NCBI GenBank assembly: GCA_030615235.1
Contig: JAUWZR010000015.1
Location: forward strand, 1 to 20,897
Direction of reading: 5' to 3'
Origin: Promethearchaeota archaeon
GTDB taxonomy: Archaea; Asgardarchaeota; Lokiarchaeia; Sigyniarchaeales; SOKP01
Length of the DNA: 20,897 bases
Part shown: positions 7,277-15,384 of the stretch, piece after piece
How positions within the stretch are numbered: the first letter of the stretch is position 1
Layout: every line of letters begins with the position of its first letter
Translations under genes and position numbers: made by a program
Notes under the pieces: generated by a model
Seen by the model: the letters and a program-made list of their open reading frames with translations, nothing else
Databases searched by the model: none
What the model was told of the DNA's origin: nothing

Positions 7277-8173
7277 TTAATTAGATAAAATTAATTTTAA
7301 CTTCGAATTCTTTCCCCAAAATGCCATTGGTTCATATTTAGGATAATTATAATAGCCCAAACTTAAAGTAATAGTTTTCTTTTTTTCTTTTAAGTAATTT
7401 TCAACAAAATTTCTTATAGATATGGGTTTTCCACTACAACAATTAATTATACCATTATATTTATTTTGAAGAGAGATTTTTACGATATATTGAGCAACAT
7501 TTTCGACAGGTAGATAATCTCTCAATTGTTCTCCTCCAGACATATTAAAAATCGTTTCATTTCTATCTAAAGCACGATCTAACTGAGATAAAAGTGAATT
7601 TGGATTTTGTCCTTTACCATACATGTAAAAAAGTCTAATCCATCTAAATTTAAAATCAAATTTAAGATTAAGTTCTTCAATAAATTTTCTTAGAGTATCT
7701 TTTGCTAAACCATATGGAGTGACAGGATTAGTTTGCATAGTTTCTGATAGACACCCTTCTTTTAAACCATATTCTAAACAAGTGCCAATAATTGAAAAAT
7801 CTTTTAACCCATTTAAAACCATATTTTTAATAAAAAAGTAATTAGTGAAAAGATTTCTCTCAAAATGGTATAATTCAGAATAATTAGGTAATCCTTCCCA
7901 TGCTAAATGAATTAATAAATCTGGTTTATCAAAATATGTAAAATAGTTTTCAATTTGTTGATTTAAATCACATTTTATATATTTAACTTGATCGATCCAT
8001 TCGAAATGATTTAAAGTTCCAACTGGTTCTATCGATGTCGCTAATATATCATATTTTTTTTGTTTTAGTAATTCTTTTATGACGTAATTTCCAATAAAAC
8101 CTGTAGAACCTGTTATTAATATTTTTATACTATCATCACCTTTGGTATTGGTATTATAAATTTGCAATCCCAT
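7277..8173 (-). CDS. NAD-dependent epimerase/dehydratase, probable CDP-4-keto sugar reductase
   Basis: A short-chain dehydrogenase of the extended (epimerase) type with GSTGFIG (22-28) for dinucleotide binding, TCLEYG (131-136) and the catalytic YGLAK (Tyr154, Lys158). Length is about 283-298 residues depending on the start. As the last gene of the CDP-sugar operon it most likely reduces the 4-keto group after epimerisation and C-methylation, fixing the final sugar configuration. The ATG at 8171-8173 gives a 49-base overlap with the upstream gene and fourteen residues that read only as the shadow of that gene. The family's natural start (KILITGSTG) falls on an ATA at 8126-8128, preceded by GGTGAT six bases away. 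I list the longest ATG form. Ketoreductase rather than C5/C3 epimerase is inferred from its position. Confidence 0.82.
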   Translation of the reverse strand: MGLQIYNTNTKGDDSIKILITGSTGFIGNYVIKELLKQKKYDILATSIEPVGTLNHFEWIDQVKYIKCDLNQQIENYFTYFDKPDLLIHLAWEGLPNYSELYHFERNLFTNYFFIKNMVLNGLKDFSIIGTCLEYGLKEGCLSETMQTNPVTPYGLAKDTLRKFIEELNLKFDFKFRWIRLFYMYGKGQNPNSLLSQLDRALDRNETIFNMSGGEQLRDYLPVENVAQYIVKISLQNKYNGIINCCSGKPISIRNFVENYLKEKKKTITLSLGYYNYPKYEPMAFWGKNSKLKLILSN

Positions 8174-9351
8174 TCTCTAACATAATTTAATTGTTTCATA
8201 ATCTCTTCTTTAATGTTCCATGCTAAAATTAAGATATATTTTGGTTTAAAAATTTTGATTTCATCTTCATGTAGGATAGGAATATGGCTTCCAGGGAGAA
8301 ATTTATTATGTTTTTTAGGTGAAATATCGACAATAAATTTAATCAAGTCCTTTTTAATGCCACAATAATTTAAAAGTGTATTACCTTTAGCTGCTGCTCC
8401 ATAAGCTATTACTAAATTATCTTTTTTTTTTTGAGTGATTAAGAAGTTAATCAAATCATATTTTATATCATTCGCTTTGCTTTGTAATCCTTTATAATAA
8501 TCAATGTTATTAATTTTCTTCGCAATTTCGAGATTGATTAAATTTTCGACACTTTGTAGTATCACTTTGCTTTTATCTTCTGCCTGCTTAACATAGATTC
8601 TTAAAGAGCCGCCGTGAGTAGGCAATTTTTCAACATCAAAAATCTCGAGCCCATGAAACTTAAATATATTATTTACAGTGAAAAATGAAAAATAGGAATA
8701 ATGCTCATGATAGATCGTGTCAAATTGATTCTTTTCAATTAATTTTAATAAATGAGGAAATTCCAAAGTAATTGCACCTTTATGATGGAGTAGTATTTTT
8801 AATCCTTGAATAAAGTCATTTAAATTTGGAACGTGCGCAAGAACATTATTTCCAATTAGTAAATCGGGGATTTTTCCTTCAGCGACTAAAATTCTTGCCA
8901 AATCGGCTCCAAAGAATTCTTCAATAATATTTAATCCTTTCTCTTTTGCTGTAGCAGCAACATTTGAGGCTGGTTCAATCCCTAAACAAGGAATGCCTCG
9001 TTCTTTAAAATACTGTAGTAAGTAACCATCATTTGAAGCAATTTCTATTACAAATGATTTTTTATTTAATTGAAATTTTTGTATCGCCATATTGACATAA
9101 TTCTTTGAGTGAATTAACCAAGATGAAGAATAAGAAGAAAAATAAGCATATTTTTCGTTAAAAATTTCATCAGATTGTTTATATTCATCAATCTGAACCA
9201 GAAAGCAATTATGACATATATATATTTTAAGCGGATAATAAATTTCTGGTTTATTTAATTCATTCTCTGTTAAAAAAGAATTTGATGGGGGAGAATTAAT
9301 AAGATCTATAAAAACATTAAATAGCTCGGTTTTGCAAAATCTGCATATCAT
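8125..9351 (-). CDS. nucleotide-sugar C-methyltransferase (TylC3/NovU family)
   Basis: A 408-residue enzyme with the three parts expected of SAM-dependent sugar C-methyltransferases. The N-terminal zinc domain has Cys3, Cys6, Cys46 and Cys49 (Methyltransf_13). The SAM domain shows VIEIASNDGYLLQYF (101-115), GNNVLAHVP (167-175) and the active-site YHEHYSYFS (214-222) thought to promote deprotonation next to the ketone. The C-terminal domain has THGGSLRIY (245-253) and AYGAAAKGNTLLNY (Methyltransf_14). In characterised relatives the methyl goes to C3 of a 4-keto-6-deoxy sugar; here the substrate should be the CDP-linked intermediate made by the two upstream genes. ATG at 9349-9351 overlaps the RmlC-like stop as ATGA, showing translational coupling. 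Family assignment is firm; carbon position and stereochemistry are inferred. Confidence 0.93.
   Translation of the reverse strand: MICRFCKTELFNVFIDLINSPPSNSFLTENELNKPEIYYPLKIYICHNCFLVQIDEYKQSDEIFNEKYAYFSSYSSSWLIHSKNYVNMAIQKFQLNKKSFVIEIASNDGYLLQYFKERGIPCLGIEPASNVAATAKEKGLNIIEEFFGADLARILVAEGKIPDLLIGNNVLAHVPNLNDFIQGLKILLHHKGAITLEFPHLLKLIEKNQFDTIYHEHYSYFSFFTVNNIFKFHGLEIFDVEKLPTHGGSLRIYVKQAEDKSKVILQSVENLINLEIAKKINNIDYYKGLQSKANDIKYDLINFLITQKKKDNLVIAYGAAAKGNTLLNYCGIKKDLIKFIVDISPKKHNKFLPGSHIPILHEDEIKIFKPKYILILAWNIKEEIMKQLNYVREWDCKFIIPIPKVMIV
8135..8140 (-). promoter_or_regulatory. GGTGAT ribosome binding site inside the C-methyltransferase 3' end
   Basis: On the minus strand GGTGAT is followed after six bases by ATA, which overlaps the upstream TAA stop as ATAA. 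Neighbouring junctions at 9348-9351 and 3250-3253 have ATGA at the equivalent place. The site therefore points to an ATA start for the ketoreductase, or to an ancestral ATG since mutated. Confidence 0.45.
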
Positions 9352-9899
9352 ATTTCTATACCTTTAAAACTATCATCAATCAATTTAAATGATTTATCCC
9401 TCTCTGAGACATCGGTTATTTCTAAAGGCCAATTAATGCCTATTTTTGGATCATCGTATTTTATGCCTTGTTCGTAATCTGGGCTATAAAATTCTGTGTG
9501 TAAATATAACAACTCTGAATTTTTCTCTAAAGCCTGAAAACCATGAGCGAATCCTTCTGGAATATAAAGCATTTTCATATTTTTTTCAGATAGAATTTCA
9601 CTATGCCAACCTAAAAAATTATCCGAGTTTTTTCTTAAATCTATTGCAACATCTAAGACTGAACCTTTAAGACACTTTACTATTTTAATTTCTGTTTTTG
9701 GAGGATATTGAAAGTGCATTCCTCTCACTGCTCCTTTATTATTTATGAATGATTGATTTATTTGCGCAATTTTTTTTCTATGACCAATCTCTTTTAATTC
9801 ATTTTCACAATAAATTCTATAAAATTTACCACGTTCATCTAGGAATGGTTCTGGTTCAATTATTATTAATCCATTTAATTTGGTTTTTACAAATTTCAT
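9348..9899 (-). CDS. dTDP-4-dehydrorhamnose 3,5-epimerase (RmlC) family, probably acting on the CDP-sugar
   Basis: A cupin epimerase of 183 residues, the normal size for RmlC. It has the DERGKFYR opening (21-28), RGMHFQ with catalytic His62, IKIVKCLKG with Lys72, GFAHGFQ (117-122) and FYSPDYE with the active Tyr138. It epimerises C3 and/or C5 of a 4-keto-6-deoxy sugar nucleotide through enol intermediates. No dTDP-glucose genes are present, and both flanking upstream genes are CDP-specific types, so the substrate is likely CDP-4-keto-6-deoxyglucose. Start is the ATG at 9897-9899, 14 bases after the dehydratase stop, with a weak GAAG upstream. Only 3-epimerisation may occur, as in RmlC homologues paired with C-methyltransferases; sequence alone does not tell. 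Confidence 0.9.
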   Translation of the reverse strand: MKFVKTKLNGLIIIEPEPFLDERGKFYRIYCENELKEIGHRKKIAQINQSFINNKGAVRGMHFQYPPKTEIKIVKCLKGSVLDVAIDLRKNSDNFLGWHSEILSEKNMKMLYIPEGFAHGFQALEKNSELLYLHTEFYSPDYEQGIKYDDPKIGINWPLEITDVSERDKSFKLIDDSFKGIEI

Positions 9900-9914
9900 A
9901 AATTTTTTATCTTC

Positions 9915-10994
9915 TTAATTTTTTTTTTCATTTACTTTTTTGAAATAATTATTAATTTGATCTACATCGAAATCATAATTAATTTTATCTTCTTTATACC
10001 AATCACACAAGAATTTTATTGTATCATCAATATTAAGAATAGTTTTCCATCCAAGGAATTTCTCGGCTTTTGATGAGTCAAGTGTAAGATATTTAGTTTC
10101 ATGTAATATATTAGTCTTTTCATCAAAAATAATATCGTACTTTCCTTTTCCTAAACATTTTATAACTTTTTCTACCATATCCTTTACTGAAAATATCATA
10201 TTTGAACTTGGTCCGAAATTCCAAGCACCAGAATAAATATTGTTTAAATCCCACATTTCCTTTGCTAATGTTAAAATACCTCTAAGAGGTTCTAACACAT
10301 ATTGCCAAGGTCTAATATATTCCGGATTTCGAATTTTTATTTTTTGATTTTGATTAAATGCTCTCATACAATCTGGGATTAAGCGATCTTCTTGCCAATC
10401 TCCCCCTCCAATCACATTTCCACTTCTTATAGACGAAACTAATTTTTTATTATGAGTCTTAAAAAAAGAGCTCTTATATGCAGAAGTTATTAATTCAGAA
10501 CATGCTTTACTTGAACTATAAGGATCATATCCTCCTAACCTATCATTTTCATTATAGCCTTTTAATGATTCTTTATTTTCATAGCATTTATCTGTTGTAA
10601 AATTAATTAAAATTCTACTTGTTTTCATTTTTCTAAATGCTTCAAATATATTAATAGTCCCTCCAACATTAACATCATAGGTCTCTTTAGGATTTTTATA
10701 TGATTTTCTTACAATTGGTTGAGCAGCTAAATGAAGAACAATTTCTGGTTTATTTTTTTTAAAAACTTCTAATAGTTTGGAATAATTTCTTATATCCCCG
10801 ATACTATTTACAAGCCGTTTATGAAGATGAGTTACAACAAAATTATCATCTTTAGTTAAAGGAGGTAAAGCATAACCAACAACTTTTGCACCTAACTCAA
10901 TTAAACATATTGCTAACCATGAGCCGATAAATCCTGTATGTCCCGTTAATAGGACTTTTTTATCTTCAAAAAAACCCGTAAATAATTTTTTCAT
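9915..10994 (-). CDS. rfbG: CDP-glucose 4,6-dehydratase
   Basis: An NAD-dependent extended short-chain dehydrogenase that converts CDP-glucose to CDP-4-keto-6-deoxyglucose. I chose the ATG at 10992-10994 (359 residues) over an upstream in-frame TTG at 11009 because it forms a TGATG junction with the rfbF stop, a one-base overlap. From that ATG: GHTGFIGSW (18-26; GHTGFKGSW is commoner in bacterial enzymes), TTDKCYE (133-139), and the catalytic YSSSK (Tyr159, Lys163). The GNVIGGGDW block followed by RLIPD is highly typical of RfbG as opposed to dTDP- or GDP-specific dehydratases. It is the second gene of the CDP-sugar operon and its product feeds the epimerase, C-methyltransferase and reductase downstream. 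Confidence 0.95.
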   Translation of the reverse strand: MKKLFTGFFEDKKVLLTGHTGFIGSWLAICLIELGAKVVGYALPPLTKDDNFVVTHLHKRLVNSIGDIRNYSKLLEVFKKNKPEIVLHLAAQPIVRKSYKNPKETYDVNVGGTINIFEAFRKMKTSRILINFTTDKCYENKESLKGYNENDRLGGYDPYSSSKACSELITSAYKSSFFKTHNKKLVSSIRSGNVIGGGDWQEDRLIPDCMRAFNQNQKIKIRNPEYIRPWQYVLEPLRGILTLAKEMWDLNNIYSGAWNFGPSSNMIFSVKDMVEKVIKCLGKGKYDIIFDEKTNILHETKYLTLDSSKAEKFLGWKTILNIDDTIKFLCDWYKEDKINYDFDVDQINNYFKKVNEKKN

Positions 10995-11767
10995 CACCAA
11001 AACTTCCAAAAAGCATTATCTTTATTCCACAATTTATTCAAATGTTCAACATCTCTTTCATGATCCATGCATTCCCAATTACCTTTATGTTTGTATACCA
11101 TAACTTCGCCCTTCTCAGTTAAATCCTCAATTATACCACGCTCAAAATCACAATTTTCATCAGGAGTTAGGAGATTTAGAAATTTATTATTAAAAACCAT
11201 AAAACCACCATTTATTAAACCAACTGAAGTCTGAGACTTTTCTTTAAATGATTTAATTAATCCTTTGTTTTCAATTATTTCTCCAAATCGAGCGGGAGCA
11301 TGTACTCCTGTTATTGTCATAAGTTTTCCATGACTTTTATGAAATTCTACTAATTTTTGAATATCTAGATCTGCTACACCATCTCCATATGTGACCATAT
11401 TATTATTTGGGTCTAAAAATTTCTCAACTCTTTTTATACGGCCTCCCTTTAGTGTATTTAAACCTGTATCAACTAAAGTTACTTTCCAATCTACTTCATC
11501 TTCTTTATTATAATATTCAATAGTTCCGTTTGATAAATCTATTGAGAAATCATTAATTCTTGTATTAAAATGAAAAAAATAATCCTTTATTATATCAGCT
11601 TTTACTCCTAAGCAAATAATAAATTCGTTAAAACCATAATGAGAATATATCTTCATTATATGCCACAAAATAGGTTTATTACCAATTTTCACCATTGGTT
11701 TGGGAATTAATTCTGTTAAGTGTCCAAGTCTTGTACCCCATCCTCCTGCTAAAATTATAACTTTCAA
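10994..11767 (-). CDS. rfbF: glucose-1-phosphate cytidylyltransferase
   Basis: Makes CDP-glucose from CTP and glucose-1-phosphate, the entry step of CDP-deoxysugar synthesis. The 257-residue protein has the usual family length. LAGGWGTRLGHLTE (6-19) with PKPM (22-25) is the nucleotide loop, GDGVAD (128-133) holds the metal Asp, and WECMDHERD (231-239) is a typical C-terminal RfbF block. The start is a TTG (11765-11767); there is no ATG nearby, the protein begins at the expected MKVIILAGG, and a GGTGA lies four bases upstream. It heads the CDP-sugar genes and follows the GT2 gene by only 22 bases, so the same transcript probably starts further upstream. Confidence 0.96.
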   Translation of the reverse strand: MKVIILAGGWGTRLGHLTELIPKPMVKIGNKPILWHIMKIYSHYGFNEFIICLGVKADIIKDYFFHFNTRINDFSIDLSNGTIEYYNKEDEVDWKVTLVDTGLNTLKGGRIKRVEKFLDPNNNMVTYGDGVADLDIQKLVEFHKSHGKLMTITGVHAPARFGEIIENKGLIKSFKEKSQTSVGLINGGFMVFNNKFLNLLTPDENCDFERGIIEDLTEKGEVMVYKHKGNWECMDHERDVEHLNKLWNKDNAFWKFW

Positions 11768-11771
11768 AATT

Positions 11772-11776
11772 TCACC
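11772..11776 (-). promoter_or_regulatory. Shine-Dalgarno GGTGA supporting the TTG start of rfbF
   Basis: On the minus strand AAGGTGAA stands four bases ahead of the TTG at 11765-11767. It complements the conserved archaeal 16S 3' end and decides the start in the absence of an ATG. Confidence 0.7.
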
Positions 11777-11789
11777 TTATATTATTAAA

Positions 11790-12788
11790 TTAACTTCGAT
11801 ATTTTTTAAACGTATTAATATACTTATATTCCTGTTTTATTATTTTTCGACAATTTCTATTTGTTCTTCTTCTTAATCCTATAATTATACCCATAACTAA
11901 TGCTCTAAATTGAGCAATTAGAAATTTTGGTTTTCTTTGAAGAATAGAGAATAGAATTTCGAATAACGAAGCTCGTAATTGATATATACAGAAAAAAAGA
12001 ATTATATCAAGAAGAGAATAATTTTTGAAAGTAAATATAATTTTATTTCGAGTATAAAGATAAACTTGGAATGGGTTTTCTCTATAACCTAATCTGGTTT
12101 CTTTTGTAATTGGATTAACCTTATGGTATACAACTGTTTCAGGAAAATAAATTAATTTATATCCAATTTGCTTAGCTCTATAATTCCAGTCGACTTCTTC
12201 AGAATACATAAAAAAGATTTCATCCAACAAGCCTATTTTTTCAATAACATCTCTTTTCGTAAATAATGCTGTACCAGCAACATATGAAGTTTCCTTTATT
12301 TGGTCGTATTGTCCATTATCTTTTTGATTTGTCCCAATAAGATAAGAAAAGTATATTGTTCTCGGATTCAAATATGCTCCAGCATACCATAAATAATTAG
12401 GTTTCGTAAAATAAACAATTTTAGGGCATAACATTCCAATTTCTTCATTTTTCTCCATGTAATTAATAATTTTATCAAGGAAATTTGGTTCAACCTCTGT
12501 ATCATTATTTAATAAACAAATATATTCTCCATTAGATTCTTTTATTGCTTTATTCGTACCTCCAGCAAAATAGAGTTTAATATTACTTCTAATTAATTTA
12601 ATATTTAATTTAGGGGTAAATTTTTTAATTTCTTCTTTCAATTTTAAATAATTAGATTGTGTTGAACCATTATCAGTAATTATTATTTCAAAATTTTTGT
12701 AATTCAATTTCATTAAGCTTTTCAAACATTCAATCGTAAAATGCTTGTTATTAAAATTTACTAATAATATTGAGACTAGCTTTTCCAT
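11790..12788 (-). CDS. family 2 glycosyltransferase (WbbL-like)
   Basis: A 332-residue inverting glycosyltransferase with the GT-A fold. Residues 5-41 (SILLVNFNN ... TDNGS) form the nucleotide-binding start, FAGGTNKAI (74-82) and LLNNDTEVEPN (92-102) carry the metal/nucleotide aspartate in the NND form usual for rhamnosyltransferase-like WbbL proteins, and EEVDWNYRAK (197-206) carries the acidic catalytic region. The C-terminal part from about 250 is hydrophobic and basic and probably binds the membrane face. It would add a sugar to a lipid-linked glycan in the cytoplasm. Start is the ATG at 12786-12788; rfbF follows after 22 bases, suggesting co-transcription. A natural donor is the CDP-sugar made next door, but this is inference. 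Confidence 0.88.
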   Translation of the reverse strand: MEKLVSILLVNFNNKHFTIECLKSLMKLNYKNFEIIITDNGSTQSNYLKLKEEIKKFTPKLNIKLIRSNIKLYFAGGTNKAIKESNGEYICLLNNDTEVEPNFLDKIINYMEKNEEIGMLCPKIVYFTKPNYLWYAGAYLNPRTIYFSYLIGTNQKDNGQYDQIKETSYVAGTALFTKRDVIEKIGLLDEIFFMYSEEVDWNYRAKQIGYKLIYFPETVVYHKVNPITKETRLGYRENPFQVYLYTRNKIIFTFKNYSLLDIILFFCIYQLRASLFEILFSILQRKPKFLIAQFRALVMGIIIGLRRRTNRNCRKIIKQEYKYINTFKKYRS

Positions 12789-12899
12789 TTTTATTTAGTT
12801 TTAATTTTTTAGTCAATTTTAAGTTTAACATTTGTATTTAAAATGAGAATAATTAGATTTCTCTAAGAATACAAATCTTTAATTGCTATAAAATTACAA

Positions 12900-14420
12900 T
12901 TAAAAAAAAAAATTTGAACCTTTTAATGAATCTCTTATGATTTTTACTAACTCTTTAATTTGATTGAACTGAATTGCTTTTGTAATAAAAAGAAATAAAG
13001 CAGTAAATCCAAAATACAAAACTGACAAAAAAATTAAATTAAATATGTTATAATAATTCATTTTTAAAAATATTATTAAAAATTGAGCAATTATTCCTGA
13101 AACTATTGAAGAAAGTAAAAACTTTACGAGAGAAATCTTAATATTAAAATAAAATTGAATTTTATTCATTTTCTTAACTATAATTAAAGTAATTAAAATA
13201 TATGCAATATGTGGAATTATAACAGCTAGAATTGCTCCATATGTAAAAAGGAATGGTATTAAAGTTATCGTTAGCGTTATTGTGAAAACAGCTGTAATAG
13301 CATACAATTTAAATACTAGTTTAGGTTTATTCGCGGCCCATAGAAAATGTCCTCCTACAAGATCTATCATTTTAAAGTTTAAATAAAATATATAAATTTT
13401 AAGGTAAAAAGATGCATTAAAATAATCAAACCCAAAAATGTTTACAATAATATGATCTGAAAAAATGAAGAAAAATATGGTTAATGGTATCATTATTAAT
13501 AGACCATAATAAAAAGTTAAGTTAAATATATTCCTAACTTCTTCTCCATTTTCTTTTTCTCTTGGTAAATAATATGAAACATAGGGAAAGATTAATTTAG
13601 AGAAAATTATTATGGGCACTGATACTGTCTGAATTACTAAAAGAGTAATAGAATAAACAGCGAAATCATATGGGCTTATAAAGAATGCTAGAATAAATTG
13701 ATTAAAATTTGTAATAATAAAAAGAAGGATTTCGGGTAAAAAAATAAATACTGAAAATTTTAAAATCTTTTTAGTAACTTTACTATCAAAACTAAAAACT
13801 CTATTAATAAATCTTAATCTAACCTGAATAATCAAAACAAAAAGGAAATGGATTAATGATATTAAGGCATATAATGCCATTATTATTGGAATTGATAAAT
13901 TTAATACGAAGTTTAAAAGAATAATAGCCAGTTTTAATGAATTGAATACAATTTTAGATAACGCATAATACTTATATAACCAAACACCTAAAAATGTATT
14001 TTCAAAATATAGGATTATATTTGAAAAAAACAAATAAATTGATGCAAAACTAAGAATTATTCCTAGATCAGGAATACTATAAATCTGATTAATGAAAATT
14101 GAAATTATATATAAGAAAAATGATGTAATTGCTGAAAATATAAAAATTAATTTAAAACCCTCTGTTATTAGTTTTTGTGTATTTCCTTTTTGTTTATCCT
14201 TTTGAGCTGATAAATAACGGATTAATGTAGCCCCTAATCCAAAATTAGCAAAAATCGCAAAGAATGAAATAAAAGTGAAGGAAAACGTATAGGAAGATAA
14301 ATTGCTAGGAGAGTAAAGCTGTGATAAAATATAGATTATAGCAAAATTAGAAAAAAGTCCAATAGATTCTGTAATTAAGATTAGTGCAAAATTTTTTAAA
14401 GTTTTTCCCGAAAATGACAT
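12900..14420 (-). CDS. wzx: Wzx-type oligosaccharide flippase (MATE/MVF superfamily)
   Basis: A 506-residue, very hydrophobic protein with about 12-14 predicted membrane helices by inspection, starting at residues about 9-35 and ending near 480. The N-terminal pattern (ESIGLFSNFAIIYILSQLY, then GLGATLIRYLSAQKD) is typical of polysaccharide biosynthesis proteins that flip lipid-linked glycans across the cytoplasmic membrane. ATG at 14418-14420. It lies 111 bases upstream of the GT2 gene on the same strand and may head the whole 14420-to-7277 transcription unit. Its region is the most AT-rich seen (about 23% GC in a hand-counted line). In an archaeon it would export a glycan on a dolichol-type carrier; the cargo is inferred from neighbours. 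Confidence 0.87.
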   Translation of the reverse strand: MSFSGKTLKNFALILITESIGLFSNFAIIYILSQLYSPSNLSSYTFSFTFISFFAIFANFGLGATLIRYLSAQKDKQKGNTQKLITEGFKLIFIFSAITSFFLYIISIFINQIYSIPDLGIILSFASIYLFFSNIILYFENTFLGVWLYKYYALSKIVFNSLKLAIILLNFVLNLSIPIIMALYALISLIHFLFVLIIQVRLRFINRVFSFDSKVTKKILKFSVFIFLPEILLFIITNFNQFILAFFISPYDFAVYSITLLVIQTVSVPIIIFSKLIFPYVSYYLPREKENGEEVRNIFNLTFYYGLLIMIPLTIFFFIFSDHIIVNIFGFDYFNASFYLKIYIFYLNFKMIDLVGGHFLWAANKPKLVFKLYAITAVFTITLTITLIPFLFTYGAILAVIIPHIAYILITLIIVKKMNKIQFYFNIKISLVKFLLSSIVSGIIAQFLIIFLKMNYYNIFNLIFLSVLYFGFTALFLFITKAIQFNQIKELVKIIRDSLKGSNFFF

Positions 14421-14557
14421 AAATTAAGAGTTAATGATTTTTTTATAGCTAAATTTAATTATGGAACCCTTATTAATTTAAATATTGTATAGAATGAGAT
14501 AGGAAAGTTCTAATCTATCAAAAATCATTATTAAGTGAAAAGATTATTTGTTAAAAT
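14421..14557. promoter_or_regulatory. divergent promoter region, flippase / methyltransferase
   Basis: 137 bases between divergently transcribed genes must hold two promoters. TTTAAATA at 14477-14484 on the plus strand is a textbook archaeal TATA-box string, 74 bases ahead of the plus-strand ATG. No operator symmetry is evident. Confidence 0.4.
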
Positions 14558-15334
14558 ATGAGATATAAAGGATTAATAAGAGTTCTTGCAGAGAAATTAA
14601 AATTTCTAGACAAAATCTTAGGTTCAATGTTTCCCCCATTAATTTTAGTTAAAATTTTAGAAGCTAAATTCAAAGAGGTCGAAAATTTTATATTTAATGA
14701 TAATACTTTGAAATATTTTTACCATTCATATCGAAATAACCGATTAACTGAGCGTGCGATTGAAATTCCAATTATAAGGCATTATATGGAAAAAGAAGGA
14801 AGCAGGAATTTTTTGGAGATCGGAAATGTAACCAATCATTATTATACTTATTTCCAAGACATAATCGACTCTAAAGTGGTTGTAGATAAATATGAGAAAG
14901 GATGGGGTGTGAGTAATAAAGATATACATGAATATCGTCCAGATCATAAATTTAACTTTATTTTTTCAATCTCTACATTTGAACATATGGATTCAGATGC
15001 GGGAGATAATCCAGAATACGTGAAAGGTGATTCTAAATTAATAACTTATGCAGCAGATAATGTGATACATGTTTGCCATAATTTACTTAATGAAGGTGGA
15101 ATTTTTATACTGACAGCACCAATAGCAGCGCATACTGAATGGGATCAAACACTTTTCTCAGCTCAAATATTTAAAGAAGATTTATTAAAAGTAAAATCAA
15201 TAAAAATTTACTTTTTTAGAAAGATTAGTGAAATTGAATGGGTTCAAACAAATATTAATTACGCAAAAAAATCAAAACATAATAAACCATTTACAGGTGC
15301 AAATGTCTTATCAATCGTAGAAATAAGAAAATAG
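14558..15334 (+). CDS. SAM-dependent methyltransferase-like protein
   Basis: A 258-residue protein with a class I methyltransferase core: a divergent motif I FLEIGNVTNHY (85-95), the partner acid VVVDKYE (107-113), motif IV-like FIFSISTFEHM (134-144) and GGIFILTAP (180-188). The glycine-rich loop is poor (EIGNVTNH in place of DxGxGxG), so activity is not certain. The pattern EIGN followed by HxY and VVD recalls methyltransferase-like proteins seen in surface-polysaccharide clusters. It is read opposite to its neighbours, with a TTTAAATA box upstream and a T-rich terminator downstream, so it appears to be a single-gene transcript. The ATG at 14558 is the only good start. Substrate unknown; a glycan sugar is the contextual guess. 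Confidence 0.68.
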   Translation: MRYKGLIRVLAEKLKFLDKILGSMFPPLILVKILEAKFKEVENFIFNDNTLKYFYHSYRNNRLTERAIEIPIIRHYMEKEGSRNFLEIGNVTNHYYTYFQDIIDSKVVVDKYEKGWGVSNKDIHEYRPDHKFNFIFSISTFEHMDSDAGDNPEYVKGDSKLITYAADNVIHVCHNLLNEGGIFILTAPIAAHTEWDQTLFSAQIFKEDLLKVKSIKIYFFRKISEIEWVQTNINYAKKSKHNKPFTGANVLSIVEIRK

Positions 15335-15357
15335 ATTTCTTGTTAAACTCGAGAAGG

Positions 15358-15375
15358 TTTTTTTTTCTTTTTTTC
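15358..15375 (+). terminator. poly-T terminator after the plus-strand methyltransferase
   Basis: Nine T, C, seven T, C, T beginning 24 bases after the stop codon. Archaeal RNA polymerase terminates at such non-coding-strand T tracts without needing a hairpin. It separates convergent genes. Confidence 0.55.
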
Positions 15376-15384
15376 TAAATATTC

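Noticed and set aside
10995..11009. TTG start upstream of the rfbG ATG
   Set aside because: The ATG forms a TGATG junction with the rfbF stop, and the TTG would lie inside rfbF and add five non-family residues.
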